The notes under the pieces: model-generated
What the model saw: the letters and a program-made list of their open reading frames with translations, nothing else
What the model was told of the DNA's origin: nothing
Database searches by the model: none
Assembly: GCF_047372505.1 (NCBI RefSeq)
Contig: NZ_JBKBEU010000001.1
Span: 1,922,001-1,986,000, forward strand
Direction of reading: 5' to 3'
Origin: Phaeobacter cretensis
Lineage (GTDB): Bacteria; Pseudomonadota; Alphaproteobacteria; Rhodobacterales; Rhodobacteraceae
Length of the DNA stretch: 64,000 bases
Program-made: the position numbers and the translations under genes
Shown here: positions 9,176-18,148 of the stretch, one piece after another
How positions within the stretch are numbered: position 1 is the stretch's first letter
How the letters are laid out: the number at the start of each line of letters is the position of its first letter

Positions 9176-9769
9176 TCAGGCTGCTTTGGCGCCCAGTCCA
9201 GCAGCCTTACGCAGCCATGATTTAACCGTTGCTTCGGAGGCGTCTGTCGCTGGCGCAAAGGAGGAGAACCGCGTTGGTTTAATACCGACGAATCCCAAGA
9301 TCTGACTGCTGATAACTCGCTTGACCGCATTGCCGTAAATCAACCGCAGCCACAGCGCCGACGTGTCCGAGGTCAGTAATACCCGGGCTGTTTTTCCGGT
9401 CAGCATAGGTGCCGGAAGGCCGATAAAATTCACATTTCGGGTGTCGAAGGCATATCCTGGCAGAAATGAACGATCAAAGACACCCTTCAGCTTGGCCGGT
9501 AGCGCCCCCCACCACATCGGCGTGGCTAAAACCACATGATCGGCCCACTCCAGATCTTCAAGAAAGACCGCCAGATCTGGCTCCAGAGGCTTTGCGTTCT
9601 GATATCCAGCCTGACCATAATCGATGTCGAAATTCATGGCAGACAGATCGTGGTAGCGGACTTGGTGGCCCTCCCCTACGGCAGCAGTTTGATAAGCAGA
9701 ACACAGCGATTTCGACAGCGAGCTAGATGCAGGATGGCCATTGAAGATGATGATTTTTCGCGTGGACAT
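9176..9769 (-). CDS. NAD(P)H-dependent quinone oxidoreductase, flavodoxin-2 fold
   Basis: This 197-residue protein has the flavodoxin-like fold of MdaB/KefF/NQO-type reductases. The N-terminal FNGHPASSSLSKSL loop would bind the flavin phosphate, and ATPMWWGALPAKLKGVFDR is the characteristic central motif of the family. These cytosolic enzymes reduce quinones or other electrophiles by two electrons. The gene is divergent from a TetR regulator (start 9871), and the 101-bp spacer holds three copies of one operator motif. The likely arrangement is TetR repression relieved by a quinone-like or electrophilic inducer. The exact substrate cannot be read from sequence. Confidence 0.85.
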   Translation of the reverse strand: MSTRKIIIFNGHPASSSLSKSLCSAYQTAAVGEGHQVRYHDLSAMNFDIDYGQAGYQNAKPLEPDLAVFLEDLEWADHVVLATPMWWGALPAKLKGVFDRSFLPGYAFDTRNVNFIGLPAPMLTGKTARVLLTSDTSALWLRLIYGNAVKRVISSQILGFVGIKPTRFSSFAPATDASEATVKSWLRKAAGLGAKAA

Positions 9770-9791
9770 ATCGATCTCCGAATCCTAAAAG

Positions 9792-9852
9792 TGACTGAGG
9801 TCAATTTAGTGTGAAAATGACCATGGTCAATAAACAAATATGACCACGGTCA
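9792..9852. promoter_or_regulatory. Three TGAC-GGTCA operator repeats between quinone reductase and TetR
   Basis: Three 12-bp copies lie in the divergent promoter: TGACTGAGGTCA (9792-9803), TGACCATGGTCA (9818-9829, a perfect palindrome) and TGACCACGGTCA (9841-9852). They start 26 and 23 bp apart and flank both likely start sites. They are the obvious binding sites for the adjacent TetR protein, controlling its own gene and the reductase. Confidence 0.75.
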
Positions 9853-9870
9853 CATTTTTATGAGGACACA

Positions 9871-10470
9871 ATGCCCCGCGCACCGCAACAACGCCGCCTA
9901 GAAACCCGCGCGCGCCTGATGGATGTAGCGACTGCACAGATCGCAACATCGGGTTACAGCGGACTGAGAGTTGAAGACGTTGTGGCTGAGGCAGGCGTCG
10001 CCAAAGGTACGCTGTTTTCGCATTTTGGCGATAAGAACGGTCTGATCGCAGCGCTGATTGGCCCTCGGATCATGGCCATTCTCGACAAGACCGAAGCCCA
10101 GCCCGCACCAGAAACACTCGACGCATTAATTGATCGATTGCTGCCAGTGGTTCAGTTTGTGGCACAGGATCGCGTGATCTTTGATCTGCTGTTGCGCTAC
10201 TCCGGTACCACGGGCACAGAAACCGACGATATCATCACACAGAGCTTCTTCCGCCAGATTTCAACATGGTCTGAATGGGTAGCCCGGCTACAGGCAGATA
10301 ATGTGCTGCGTCAGGATCAACCTGCTGAAATTCTGGCCGAGGGAATGCAAGCCTTTCTCAACCACGTACTGGCCCTGTCATTCTGTGCGGCACATGACAC
10401 GCCCAGCAGTTTTCGTGACGATCTGTTGCAGTACCTGACCCCGTGGCTGGCGAAACAGCCAGTTGGATAG
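9871..10470 (+). CDS. TetR/AcrR family transcriptional regulator
   Basis: This is a 199-residue one-component repressor. Residues 8-55 form the TetR helix-turn-helix, with LMDVATAQIATSGYSGL, then VEDVVAEAGVAKGTLFSHFGDK as the recognition region. The remaining helical part is the ligand-binding and dimerisation domain, too divergent to name a ligand. It is transcribed away from the quinone reductase gene, and three palindromic sites in the spacer are its probable operators, so it should autoregulate. It converges on the LysE-type gene with an 18-bp gap. Confidence 0.9.
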   Translation: MPRAPQQRRLETRARLMDVATAQIATSGYSGLRVEDVVAEAGVAKGTLFSHFGDKNGLIAALIGPRIMAILDKTEAQPAPETLDALIDRLLPVVQFVAQDRVIFDLLLRYSGTTGTETDDIITQSFFRQISTWSEWVARLQADNVLRQDQPAEILAEGMQAFLNHVLALSFCAAHDTPSSFRDDLLQYLTPWLAKQPVG

Positions 10471-10488
10471 CCGAGGCCAAGGACCTTA

Positions 10489-11109
10489 TTAGACAAGCGG
10501 AATCAGACAACCGACGCCGATCAGTAGACAGCCCGACACGATGTTGATGCGACGTAGGACTGAAGGTGACGTAATGTGCCAACGCACCCGGTGTACCAGC
10601 CCCGCCATGCAGAGGTTGCCCGCAAACGGCACCAAAAATGACAGAACCACAATGGCGGATATATCCAACCAAGTGATCGCAGTCAGATCAAAAAAACCTG
10701 GCAAAACGCCCATGTAGAACAGAATCGCCTTGGGGTTTCCCAAAATGACGGCGATACCCGCAATGAACCCGGCCCAAACACCAGGGCGCGTCAGGGCGCT
10801 GTCGCTCTCAATCCTGGCATCAGCGTGACGAAGCAACATGCCGCCCATGACCAGAAACATTACGCTGGCAACCCAACGCAGAATCTCCATCAACCCGGCA
10901 ATCTCAGACACGATCCACGACACACCTGCAACCGCCACCAGCGGCCAAAGGATATCGCCGCAGGCAACACCAACCGCCAGAGGCCAGGCCGCCTTGAACC
11001 CACCAGACATCGCACGCGCCATAACAGCCAACCAAACCGGGCCTGGTGTCAGAAACAGCACAAACAACCCGCCCGCATAAAGGGTCAAATCCCAGACAGA
11101 GACACTCAC
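10489..11109 (-). CDS. LysE/RhtB family amino-acid exporter
   Basis: This 206-residue inner-membrane protein has about six hydrophobic segments. The family signature is near the N-terminus (LFLTPGPVWLAVMARAM), with GNPKAILFYMGVLPGF in the middle. LysE/RhtB proteins export amino acids or related small metabolites using the proton gradient. The start is a GTG whose bases overlap the recF stop by 4 bp (GTGA), so it is probably translationally coupled to recF, an unusual partner. The substrate is not predictable from the sequence. Confidence 0.87.
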   Translation of the reverse strand: MSVSVWDLTLYAGGLFVLFLTPGPVWLAVMARAMSGGFKAAWPLAVGVACGDILWPLVAVAGVSWIVSEIAGLMEILRWVASVMFLVMGGMLLRHADARIESDSALTRPGVWAGFIAGIAVILGNPKAILFYMGVLPGFFDLTAITWLDISAIVVLSFLVPFAGNLCMAGLVHRVRWHITSPSVLRRINIVSGCLLIGVGCLIPLV

Positions 11110-12203
11110 CCCATTGCCACTTCAGAGCCTGAGGCGCTCTCGTTCACTGTGAGCATCTGGGCCTTCCCTTCAAATTCATTAAACAACTCGGGGCCTGTGC
11201 CGGTCATCCACGCCTGTGCGCCCAATGTCACAATCTCCTGATACAGAGCCGCCCGCCGGGTCACATCAAGATGCGCCGAAACTTCATCCAGAAGCAGAAT
11301 TGGCGGCGCACCGCCTTCTGCGATCAAGGCACGCGCATTGGCCAGAATTAGCGAGACCAGCAGCGCCTTTTGCTCGCCTGTGGAACAGTCACGCGCAGGC
11401 ACGGCCTTGGCTTCATAAGTGCCAAGTAAGTCCGTGCGATGTGGACCCAATAATGTACGCCCCGCTGCAAGGTCCCGAAAACGCCCTTCTTCCAAAGCGT
11501 CCCGCAGATCTTCGGCATTGTCAGGCAGCCCACCGTCGGATTGGATCAGCTCAAGTTCGGCCGCAGGGAAGGCCGTTTCTGCCGCAGATTGCGCCATCCG
11601 CAGGCGATCCACCGCCGCTGTCCGTGCTGCGTGGATGCGGTGTCCGCTGTCAGCCATTTGCGTTTCCAGAACCCTGTACCACGCCGCATCGCGGATCTGC
11701 TCCTTAAGCAGGCGATTGCGTTCACGCATCGCTTTCTCATAAATCAGAGTCGCTTCGGCATGACCGGGATCAAAGCTGAGCACGATACGATCCAAAAATC
11801 GCCGCCGCCCCTCTGCTGCCTCGATCCACAGCCGGTCCATGGCTGGAATCAACCAAACTACCCGACAAATCTGGCCCAGATCGATCTGGCTGGCGGATTT
11901 ATTGTCGATCTTGACCTGTCGCGCCTTACCACCTTCGGACCAAGTCTCAACCTCGTAGACCCGGCGAACAGACGTCAGCTGCCCCTTAAGTTTCCAGCCC
12001 AAAGCCTCAGGTCGGCGCGCCATATCCGCAGCACTCGCCCGCCGCAGGCCGCGCCCAGGCGAAAACAGAGATACCGCTTCCAGTATGTTGGTTTTGCCTG
12101 CACCATTAGAGCCGTGAATGGCAACAGGTCGCCCATCCAAATGCAAATCCGCCCGCAAATGCGAGCGGAAGTGCGACAGTGTAAGATCAGTCAACGCCAG
12201 CAT
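11106..12203 (-). CDS. recF: DNA replication and repair protein RecF
   Basis: This SMC-like ATPase loads RecA at single-strand gaps together with RecO and RecR. The 365-residue protein has a Walker A motif GSNGAGKT (31-38), an ABC-type signature region near CSTGEQKAL and a Walker B LLLDEVSAHLD near the C-terminus. It follows dnaN by 98 bp, the standard dnaA-dnaN-recF order, and overlaps the downstream exporter gene by 4 bp. gyrB, often the next gene, is displaced by the accessory insert. Confidence 0.96.
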   Translation of the reverse strand: MLALTDLTLSHFRSHLRADLHLDGRPVAIHGSNGAGKTNILEAVSLFSPGRGLRRASAADMARRPEALGWKLKGQLTSVRRVYEVETWSEGGKARQVKIDNKSASQIDLGQICRVVWLIPAMDRLWIEAAEGRRRFLDRIVLSFDPGHAEATLIYEKAMRERNRLLKEQIRDAAWYRVLETQMADSGHRIHAARTAAVDRLRMAQSAAETAFPAAELELIQSDGGLPDNAEDLRDALEEGRFRDLAAGRTLLGPHRTDLLGTYEAKAVPARDCSTGEQKALLVSLILANARALIAEGGAPPILLLDEVSAHLDVTRRAALYQEIVTLGAQAWMTGTGPELFNEFEGKAQMLTVNESASGSEVAMG

Positions 12204-12301
12204 GGGGCGGGGTCCGATGTCATCTTTCCAAAAATACTCTCATCCCTCATGAGCGGCTGATCGGCTAACCGCCAAGTGAGGAGGCTGCATCATCAGCCAC
12301 G

Positions 12302-13423
12302 TCAAACCCGCATTGGCATCACGACGTAGACAGCGCTTTCATCGCTGCCTTCACGCATCAAGGTCGGGTCTCCGGAAGAATTGAACATAAAGACCGCGTT
12401 TTCACGATCTACCTGATTGGCAATTTCCAACAGGTATTTGGCATTAAACCCAATTTCCAACCGCTCATCACGATAGGCCACAGCCAGTTCTTCCTCAGCG
12501 GCACCGCTGTCAGGTGCATTGACCGACAGGATCAATCGATCCTCGTCCAGCTGCAACTTAACCGCGCGAGAGCGCTCAGATGATACGGTGGCAACGCGGT
12601 CTACAGCACGCGCAAACTCACCTGCGTCCACTTCCAGACGGCGCGTGTTACCAGCGGGGATAACCCGTGTATAATCCGGGAAGGTACCGTCAATCACCTT
12701 CGATGTCAGAGTGATATTAGGTGTGGCAAAACGCACTTTGGTCTCGGAAACAGAAACCGCGATATCCATCTCGTCGTCATCCAAAAGCTTGCGCAATTCG
12801 CCAACAGTCTTTCGCGGCACAATCACGCCGGGCATATCCTCAGCACCCATCGGCAGGTTGGCATCGATCCGCGCCAGACGGTGGCCATCGGTAGCCACAC
12901 AGCGCAGTGCCTTGCCTCCCTCAACACCATCGGCAACGTGCATATAAACGCCGTTCAGATAATATCTTGTTTCCTCAGTAGAGATTGCAAACTTCGACTT
13001 GTCGAACAATCGCTGAAGCATCGCCGCGTTGGCTGTAAAGTTTGAATGATACTCTGATGAGGCCATCACCGGGAAATCTTCGCGCGGCAGCGTTGCCAAC
13101 GAGAAGTTGGAGCGCCCTGCCTCAACTGTGAGACGGCCACTGGCGGCATCCGCAGTCAGGGTTACAAGCGCACCATCGGGTAGTTTACGTACGATCTCAT
13201 GCAAGGTCGTGGCGGCGACCGTCGTAGCCCCCGCACGTTCGACCTGAGCCGGAGCTTTGTCGACCACCTCGATATCCAGATCGGTGGCACGGAACTGAAC
13301 GATGTCCCCTTCTGCCTCAATCAGCACATTTGCCAGGATCGGAATGGTATTGCGGCGCTCGACAACCGACTGGGCCTGAGCCACAGCCTTCAACAGGGTG
13401 CCGCGTTCGATGCTGATCTTCAT
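12302..13423 (-). CDS. dnaN: DNA polymerase III beta sliding clamp
   Basis: Forms the ring-shaped dimer that tethers DNA polymerase III to the template. The ATG at 13423 (protein beginning MKISIERGTLLKAV) gives 373 residues, the usual clamp length; a further-upstream ATG at 13486 would add 21 unconserved residues. The family C-terminus PMRV is intact. An AGGGA stretch precedes the chosen start. It lies 344 bp downstream of dnaA, and a terminator-like hairpin in that gap suggests dnaN also has its own promoter. Confidence 0.97.
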   Translation of the reverse strand: MKISIERGTLLKAVAQAQSVVERRNTIPILANVLIEAEGDIVQFRATDLDIEVVDKAPAQVERAGATTVAATTLHEIVRKLPDGALVTLTADAASGRLTVEAGRSNFSLATLPREDFPVMASSEYHSNFTANAAMLQRLFDKSKFAISTEETRYYLNGVYMHVADGVEGGKALRCVATDGHRLARIDANLPMGAEDMPGVIVPRKTVGELRKLLDDDEMDIAVSVSETKVRFATPNITLTSKVIDGTFPDYTRVIPAGNTRRLEVDAGEFARAVDRVATVSSERSRAVKLQLDEDRLILSVNAPDSGAAEEELAVAYRDERLEIGFNAKYLLEIANQVDRENAVFMFNSSGDPTLMREGSDESAVYVVMPMRV

Positions 13424-13645
13424 GTCCCTAAGTCCTCTAACGTCTGGCCGGGAGAAGCAAAGTAACGCTTTACCCCTTCGGCACAAGGCTTTTTATGGAT
13501 TTGTCCAAGGGATTGCCCGCAGCGTCAAGGGCGGATGCCCCCTTACTGGATTTATCCCGCAAAAGCGTGTCTCTCTAGCATGGCATACCTCTTCGCGTTG
13601 CAACACCACCAACCACCTGTCTCCCTCCTTATTGGAAGGGAAAAG

Positions 13646-13664
13646 ACCCCGGACAAGCCGGGGT
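13646..13664 (-). terminator. Rho-independent terminator after dnaA
   Basis: Stem ACCCCGG/CCGGGGT with a 5-nt loop, followed on the minus strand by TCTTTTCCC. It lies about 100 bp after the dnaA stop. The remainder of 13424-13767 has no gene; it must contain the dnaN promoter, but no clear -35/-10 pair was identified. Confidence 0.65.
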
Positions 13665-13767
13665 ATTCAAGGGGTTATTGGGTATGCGACGCAGGAGCCA
13701 TACCCGGTGCGATCAGACTATTCAGACCGCAAGTGCCAACCTAGGGCTTGTTGGCACAACCGAGATA

Positions 13768-15192
13768 TCAAGCCTCCAGTGAACGACGCAGCATTTCGAC
13801 ATCTTCAGCAATCTGGCCGTCGATTGTCTTCAGCTCCTCAATGCGACGTACACCGTGCATGACCGTGGTATGATCCCGCCCACCAAAGCGGCGACCGATC
13901 TCTGGCAGGCTCCGGCTGGTCAACTGTTTGCACAAATACATAGCCACCTGACGCGGACGGGCATAAGACCGCAACCGCTTGGGACCGATGATATCGGACA
14001 TGCGAATGTTGTAGTATTCCGACACCTTGCGCTGAATCTCTTCGACGGTGATCTTACGCTCGGAAGCGCGCAGAACATCCGCCAGACAGTCCTGAGTCAG
14101 TTCCATGTCGATCTCGCGACCTACCAAAGAAGCAAAAGCAAAAAGCCGGGTTAGCGCGCCTTCGAGCACTCGCACATTGGTTGAGATCCGATGAGCCAGG
14201 AATTCCAGCACCCCGTCCGAAATGCGCAAATCGGGATAGGTCATCATCTGCTGCGCCACTTTAGACTGCAGAATGCCAAGACGCAGTTCGTAGTCGGTTG
14301 GATGCAAGTCGACCACAAGACCACATTGCAGACGCGACCGGACGCGATCCTCAAGATCCTTGATCTCACCGGGGGCGCGATCTGCGGATATGATGATCTG
14401 CTTGTTCTGATCTACTAACGCATTGAAGGTGTGAAAGAACTCTTCTTGAGTAGAATCTTTACCAGCAATGAATTGAACGTCATCAACCATCAGAACATCC
14501 ACTGAACGGAACAGGTGTTTGAAGTCCATCATCTTGCGTTCACGAAGTGCCTGAACAAAGCGGTACATAAACTGTTCAGCCGACAGATAAAGAACGTTCA
14601 GATCGGGGTTACGTGCTGTAAGCTCCCAAGCGATCGCATGCATCAGGTGTGTCTTACCCAACCCGACACCACCGTAGAGCACGAGCGGGTTAAAGGTAAC
14701 TGGCCCCCCCTCAGCAACGCGGCGCGCGGCAGCATGAGCCAACTCATTGGGTTTGCCCACGACAAAGCTGTCGAAGGTAAACCGCGGATCGAGCGGGGCA
14801 GCCTGCAAAGTCTCGCCCTGATCCTTGATCGCGGAAGGACGACCGGTGCCGGTGCGGGGCAGATCCGTCACTGCTTCGTCGTCCAAATCTCTCGCTGGCT
14901 GATCATCAGATGATCCGGCCGCACTGGCCAACGTCGGGCGCGCAGCGGTATTGGCCGCAACCTTAAAGGCCAGACGTTGCACAGGTTCACCTGACATATT
15001 CAATTCATGCAAGATCAGGTCAGCAAAGTTCTGGCTGACGTAGTTACCCATGAAGTTCGTCGGCACGTTGAAGATGGCAACACCATCATCCACGCGGGTA
15101 AACTCCAGAGGTTCAATCCAGGTCGTAAAGTTATTTTGCCCTACCGTTTTCAACAAACGCTGTCTTAGCCGTCCCCAGTTTTCTTCCGTCAT
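13768..15192 (-). CDS. dnaA: Chromosomal replication initiator DnaA
   Basis: This AAA+ initiator binds DnaA boxes and opens the origin. The ATG at 15192 (MTEENWGRLRQRLL) gives 474 residues; the ATG nine codons upstream lacks the conserved N-terminus. Domain I is followed by a variable linker (about residues 90-135), then the AAA+ core with Walker A GGVGLGKT (174-181) and Walker B VLMVDDVQF. Domain IV ends with the DnaA signature containing GRRFGGRDHTTVMHGVRRIEE. The position next to dnaN and rpsT is typical for Rhodobacterales. Confidence 0.97.
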   Translation of the reverse strand: MTEENWGRLRQRLLKTVGQNNFTTWIEPLEFTRVDDGVAIFNVPTNFMGNYVSQNFADLILHELNMSGEPVQRLAFKVAANTAARPTLASAAGSSDDQPARDLDDEAVTDLPRTGTGRPSAIKDQGETLQAAPLDPRFTFDSFVVGKPNELAHAAARRVAEGGPVTFNPLVLYGGVGLGKTHLMHAIAWELTARNPDLNVLYLSAEQFMYRFVQALRERKMMDFKHLFRSVDVLMVDDVQFIAGKDSTQEEFFHTFNALVDQNKQIIISADRAPGEIKDLEDRVRSRLQCGLVVDLHPTDYELRLGILQSKVAQQMMTYPDLRISDGVLEFLAHRISTNVRVLEGALTRLFAFASLVGREIDMELTQDCLADVLRASERKITVEEIQRKVSEYYNIRMSDIIGPKRLRSYARPRQVAMYLCKQLTSRSLPEIGRRFGGRDHTTVMHGVRRIEELKTIDGQIAEDVEMLRRSLEA

Positions 15193-15818
15193 TCTGCGCC
15201 TCACGCATCCCAATAGCATCGGCCCTTATTTGGCCTCTTGTTTCATCCCCAGCCTGGCCCAAATCCAGACTGCGTTCACACACAGTTGATGTGTGTACTG
15301 GCCCGCAGATGGGTCAGCACTGCCTTGCAGAAGGCAAAGTTCAGGGTCGCAAATATCAACCCGCAAGTAGATTTGCGGCGGTGAAATAGACGAACCAAAT
15401 ACATACACAATTGGAACAGGCCCGCCGTCTGGATTGCCCCAGAAATACAGCGGGAACGTGGTGCACTAAGCATAGATATGCGTGTGTACCAGCGCGCAAC
15501 CAGTTTCCTTGAGTCCCTTCAAGGATACCGCGAGCAGCCTGTCCCCCCAGCGAGTGAATCGCTGTAACAGTGGTAGCAATTCGGTTGGGGTCGCAGCAAC
15601 GAAACTATGATGTTGACTCAGGGATTGTTCATAAAGAATCCCCTATGCCCCTAGTCACCGCACGAGTTGTGACCAAAATGCAAAAGGCGCCGCAGAACGC
15701 GACGCCTTTAACTATTTTGCGACTTGCTGACGACCTGCCAACCTCGGGTGAAGTGGAATCAGTAGTCTGTCAGAATTACCTGGATAGATCGGGCAATGGC
15801 CCGGTCTATGACCCGGGT
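15193..15818. other. dnaA-rpsT intergenic region
   Basis: This 626-bp gap between the dnaA start and the rpsT stop has no convincing gene. It should hold the dnaA promoter and is a natural place to look for an origin, but I found no consensus TTATNCACA box on either strand. Visible structure is an inverted repeat ACACAC/GTGTGT (about 15278-15296), the rpsT terminator (listed separately) and a CCCGG/CCGGG hairpin just after the rpsT stop. Confidence 0.5.
15683..15709 (-). terminator. Terminator downstream of rpsT
   Basis: Stem AAAGGCG (15683-15689)/CGCCTTT (15703-15709). On the minus strand the stem runs into TTTTGCATTTTGG, giving a U-rich tail. It lies 110 bp after the rpsT stop codon. Confidence 0.6.
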
Positions 15819-16082
15819 TTAGCCTAGCGCTTTAACCCGCGCGGTCAGGCGGGAGATTTTCCGCGACGCTGTGTTCTTGTGATAAACGCCTTTGGTCACA
15901 CCACGCATCAGCTCGGGCTGAGCGGCACGTACGGCTTCTGCTGCGGCGTCTTTATCGCCGGATGCGATGGCTTCTTCAGCTTTACGCAGGAAGGTACGGA
16001 TGCGCGAACGACGGGCTTTGTTGACTGCAAAGCGTTTCTCGTTCTGACGGGCGCGCTTTTTTGCCTGAGGCGTATTTGCCAT
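15819..16082 (-). CDS. rpsT: 30S ribosomal protein S20
   Basis: This 87-residue, Lys/Arg-rich primary 16S rRNA-binding protein is of normal length. It begins MANTPQAKKRARQNEKR and contains the conserved RTFLRKAEEA and YHKNTASRKISRLTARV blocks. It is monocistronic, lying upstream of dnaA on the same strand with a terminator between. In many bacteria S20 represses its own translation, but nothing in the leader shows this here. Confidence 0.97.
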   Translation of the reverse strand: MANTPQAKKRARQNEKRFAVNKARRSRIRTFLRKAEEAIASGDKDAAAEAVRAAQPELMRGVTKGVYHKNTASRKISRLTARVKALG

Positions 16083-16288
16083 GGATTAGGACCTAACTTT
16101 GGTTTCGTGTTTTAAATAGGCGCAATGCCAGCCGAACCCGGATCCTATCCACCGGTGTGATTCTAGCCAAGCGGGCTGCACGCGCATGTATGGCGGCGGG
16201 TAGTAGCGATAAAGCTGGATGAATGCAAGCCATGTCAGACTGGACAGGCTCTCAGTGTATGGGTGGGTACTGGAGACTCTTGTAAAAG

Positions 16289-16312
16289 AGGGCAGACGAC
16301 TGCGCCTGCCCT
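16289..16312 (-). terminator. Terminator after enoyl-CoA hydratase gene
   Basis: Stem AGGGCAG (16289-16295)/CTGCCCT (16306-16312) with a 10-nt loop, followed on the minus strand by CTTTTAC. It lies about 40 bp after the stop codon at 16351. The rest of 16083-16350 should hold the rpsT promoter and has no gene. Confidence 0.65.
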
Positions 16313-16350
16313 TCGATATTTCGATGCGTTATCTATGAAAGAGACCGAAT

Positions 16351-17127
16351 TTATTTGTCGCGGAATTGAGCTTCCCGCTTTTCTAGGAAGGCCGCCATGC
16401 CCTCCTTCTGGTCTTCCGTGGCAAACATCGAGTGGAACACACGACGTTCAAACAACAGGCCTTCGTTAAGCGACAGCTCGTAGCTGCGGTTCACAGTTTC
16501 CTTGACCGCCATAGTCGTCAGCAAGGATTTTTCTGCAATCTTGCTCGCAGCGGCTGTGGCTTCATCCAATAGCTTCTTGGCTGGCACCACACGAGAGACC
16601 AGACCAGCTCTTTCTGCCTCTTCTGCATTCATGAAACGGCCTGTCAGGTTCATATCCATGGATTTGGACTTCCCAACGAAGCGGGTCAGACGCTGGGTAC
16701 CACCAATACCGGCGATGACACCCAGATTGATTTCAGGTTGGCCGAATTTGGCTGTGTCAGCTGCAATAATGAAATCGCACAGCATCGCCAGTTCACATCC
16801 GCCGCCCAGAGCATAGCCAGCAACGGCTGCAATGATCGGCTTGCGGATCGCACAAATACGATCGTTCACACCTGCAAACAAGTTGGTCGAGAAAACCTCA
16901 GTGAAGCCCTTTTGCGACATTTCCTTGATGTCGGCACCTGCCGCGAAAGCCTTTTCAGAACCGGTCAGAACGATACAGCGCACCTTGTCGCTGGCATCGG
17001 CCTCTTCAAGGGCTTTGCAAAGTTCACTCAAAAGCTCAGAGTTGAGCGCGTTCAACGCTTCGGGGCGGTTCAGTTTAATTTGGCAAACGTGGTCCTGCAC
17101 TTCGACGTTGATCGTCTCATAGGCCAT
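16351..17127 (-). CDS. Enoyl-CoA hydratase (crotonase family)
   Basis: Hydrates trans-2-enoyl-CoA to 3-hydroxyacyl-CoA in fatty-acid or related beta-oxidation. The 258-residue protein is full length. The oxyanion-hole segments are AFAAGADIKEM (61-70) and GYALGGGCELAM (104-115). Both catalytic glutamates are present: Glu112 in GGGCELAM and Glu132 in FGQPEINLGV. It is monocistronic, with a terminator downstream and mutM upstream on the same strand. It closely resembles short-chain hydratases common in Rhodobacteraceae, but the acyl-CoA preference cannot be deduced. Confidence 0.93.
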   Translation of the reverse strand: MAYETINVEVQDHVCQIKLNRPEALNALNSELLSELCKALEEADASDKVRCIVLTGSEKAFAAGADIKEMSQKGFTEVFSTNLFAGVNDRICAIRKPIIAAVAGYALGGGCELAMLCDFIIAADTAKFGQPEINLGVIAGIGGTQRLTRFVGKSKSMDMNLTGRFMNAEEAERAGLVSRVVPAKKLLDEATAAASKIAEKSLLTTMAVKETVNRSYELSLNEGLLFERRVFHSMFATEDQKEGMAAFLEKREAQFRDK

Positions 17128-17191
17128 GGTTTTCGCTTTCGGTTGTTCCGTTCAGGGAAGAGTCATTATCACGCGACACATTGCATTCAAG

Positions 17192-18043
17192 CTATCTTTG
17201 GCATTTGCCACAGTAGAAGGATGATCGTCCGGATTGGGTCAGTCGTGCTACCGTTCCGTCACATCCCCCTCGTTTGCATGGGGCTCCCTCACGACCATAC
17301 ACATCAAAGCTATGCTGAAAATATCCAAGTTCTCCATCAGCTTGGCGAAAATCTTTGAGAGACGAACCACCGGCCTGAATCGCGTCCGCCAAAACCTCCT
17401 TGATGATCGGAACCAGCGCGGCAACTCGCTGCGCGGCGATCTGCCCAGCTTTGCGCCGGGGAGAGATTCCAGCGCGAAAGAGCGCTTCGCAGACGTAGAT
17501 GTTGCCGAGACCGGCGATGATTCCCTGATCCAACAGCGCCGATTTAACCGGCGTGTTGCGCCCTTTGAAGGCAGAAATCAGGTGATCTTGATGAAAGGCG
17601 TTGCCAAGAGGTTCCGGCCCCAAGACCGCCAGCAGCTTGTGCTGATCCGCAGTTGCTGTTTCCAGCAGATCCATAGCGCCAAAGCGTCGCGGGTCGTTGA
17701 AAGTTATCCGGGCTCCATTGTCCATATCGAACACGACGTGATCATGTTTCTGCGCCTGCGGGTGGTCATGAACAAACTGCCCCAGCGGATCACCAGAGAC
17801 AGTCATCCGCCCTGACATCCCCAAATGCACCAGCAATGTCTCGCCGCTGTCCAGATCCACCAGGAGATATTTTGACCGTCGCCGGAGCGCGTTGACACGT
17901 CTGCCGGTCAGCCGTTCTGCCATACGTTCGGGAAAGGGCCAGCGGAGGTCCGGGCGGTTTACTGCGGCCTTTTCAATCACCGCGCCCTCCATTGCTGGGG
18001 ACAATCCGCGGCGCACCGTCTCGACCTCGGGCAATTCTGGCAT
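17192..18043 (-). CDS. mutM: Formamidopyrimidine-DNA glycosylase (Fpg/MutM)
   Basis: Bifunctional base-excision repair enzyme that removes 8-oxoguanine and formamidopyrimidines and nicks the abasic site. The ATG at 18043 gives MPELPEVETVRRGL, whose Pro2 and Glu3 are the catalytic residues after Met removal; a GGAGGG ribosome site precedes it. An upstream start would hide these residues and is rejected. The C-terminal zinc finger has Cys-x4-Cys then Cys-x2-Cys (YCGKCQR). It is 283 residues and divergent from ubiE, the usual alphaproteobacterial arrangement. Confidence 0.96.
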   Translation of the reverse strand: MPELPEVETVRRGLSPAMEGAVIEKAAVNRPDLRWPFPERMAERLTGRRVNALRRRSKYLLVDLDSGETLLVHLGMSGRMTVSGDPLGQFVHDHPQAQKHDHVVFDMDNGARITFNDPRRFGAMDLLETATADQHKLLAVLGPEPLGNAFHQDHLISAFKGRNTPVKSALLDQGIIAGLGNIYVCEALFRAGISPRRKAGQIAAQRVAALVPIIKEVLADAIQAGGSSLKDFRQADGELGYFQHSFDVYGREGAPCKRGGCDGTVARLTQSGRSSFYCGKCQR

Positions 18044-18148
18044 TACATCCCTCCTGACAGCTAGGACACACATAGGGCCGAAGGGCCGCATTGTGCCGCC
18101 CTCTCAGCGCCCTATAACTGGGGCGACACACAACAAACGGCAAGCCGC

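Noticed and set aside
13424..13486. Longer dnaN start at 13486
   Set aside because: It adds 21 unconserved residues; the internal ATG gives the normal clamp N-terminus and length.
15193..15219. Longer dnaA start at 15219
   Set aside because: The conserved N-terminus MTEENWG starts at 15192.
13424..15818. Canonical DnaA boxes (TTATNCACA) around dnaA
   Set aside because: None was found on either strand in the two flanking intergenic regions.
15570..15827. Rightward 85-codon frame downstream of rpsT
   Set aside because: It contains the rpsT terminator hairpin and has no protein-like conservation pattern.
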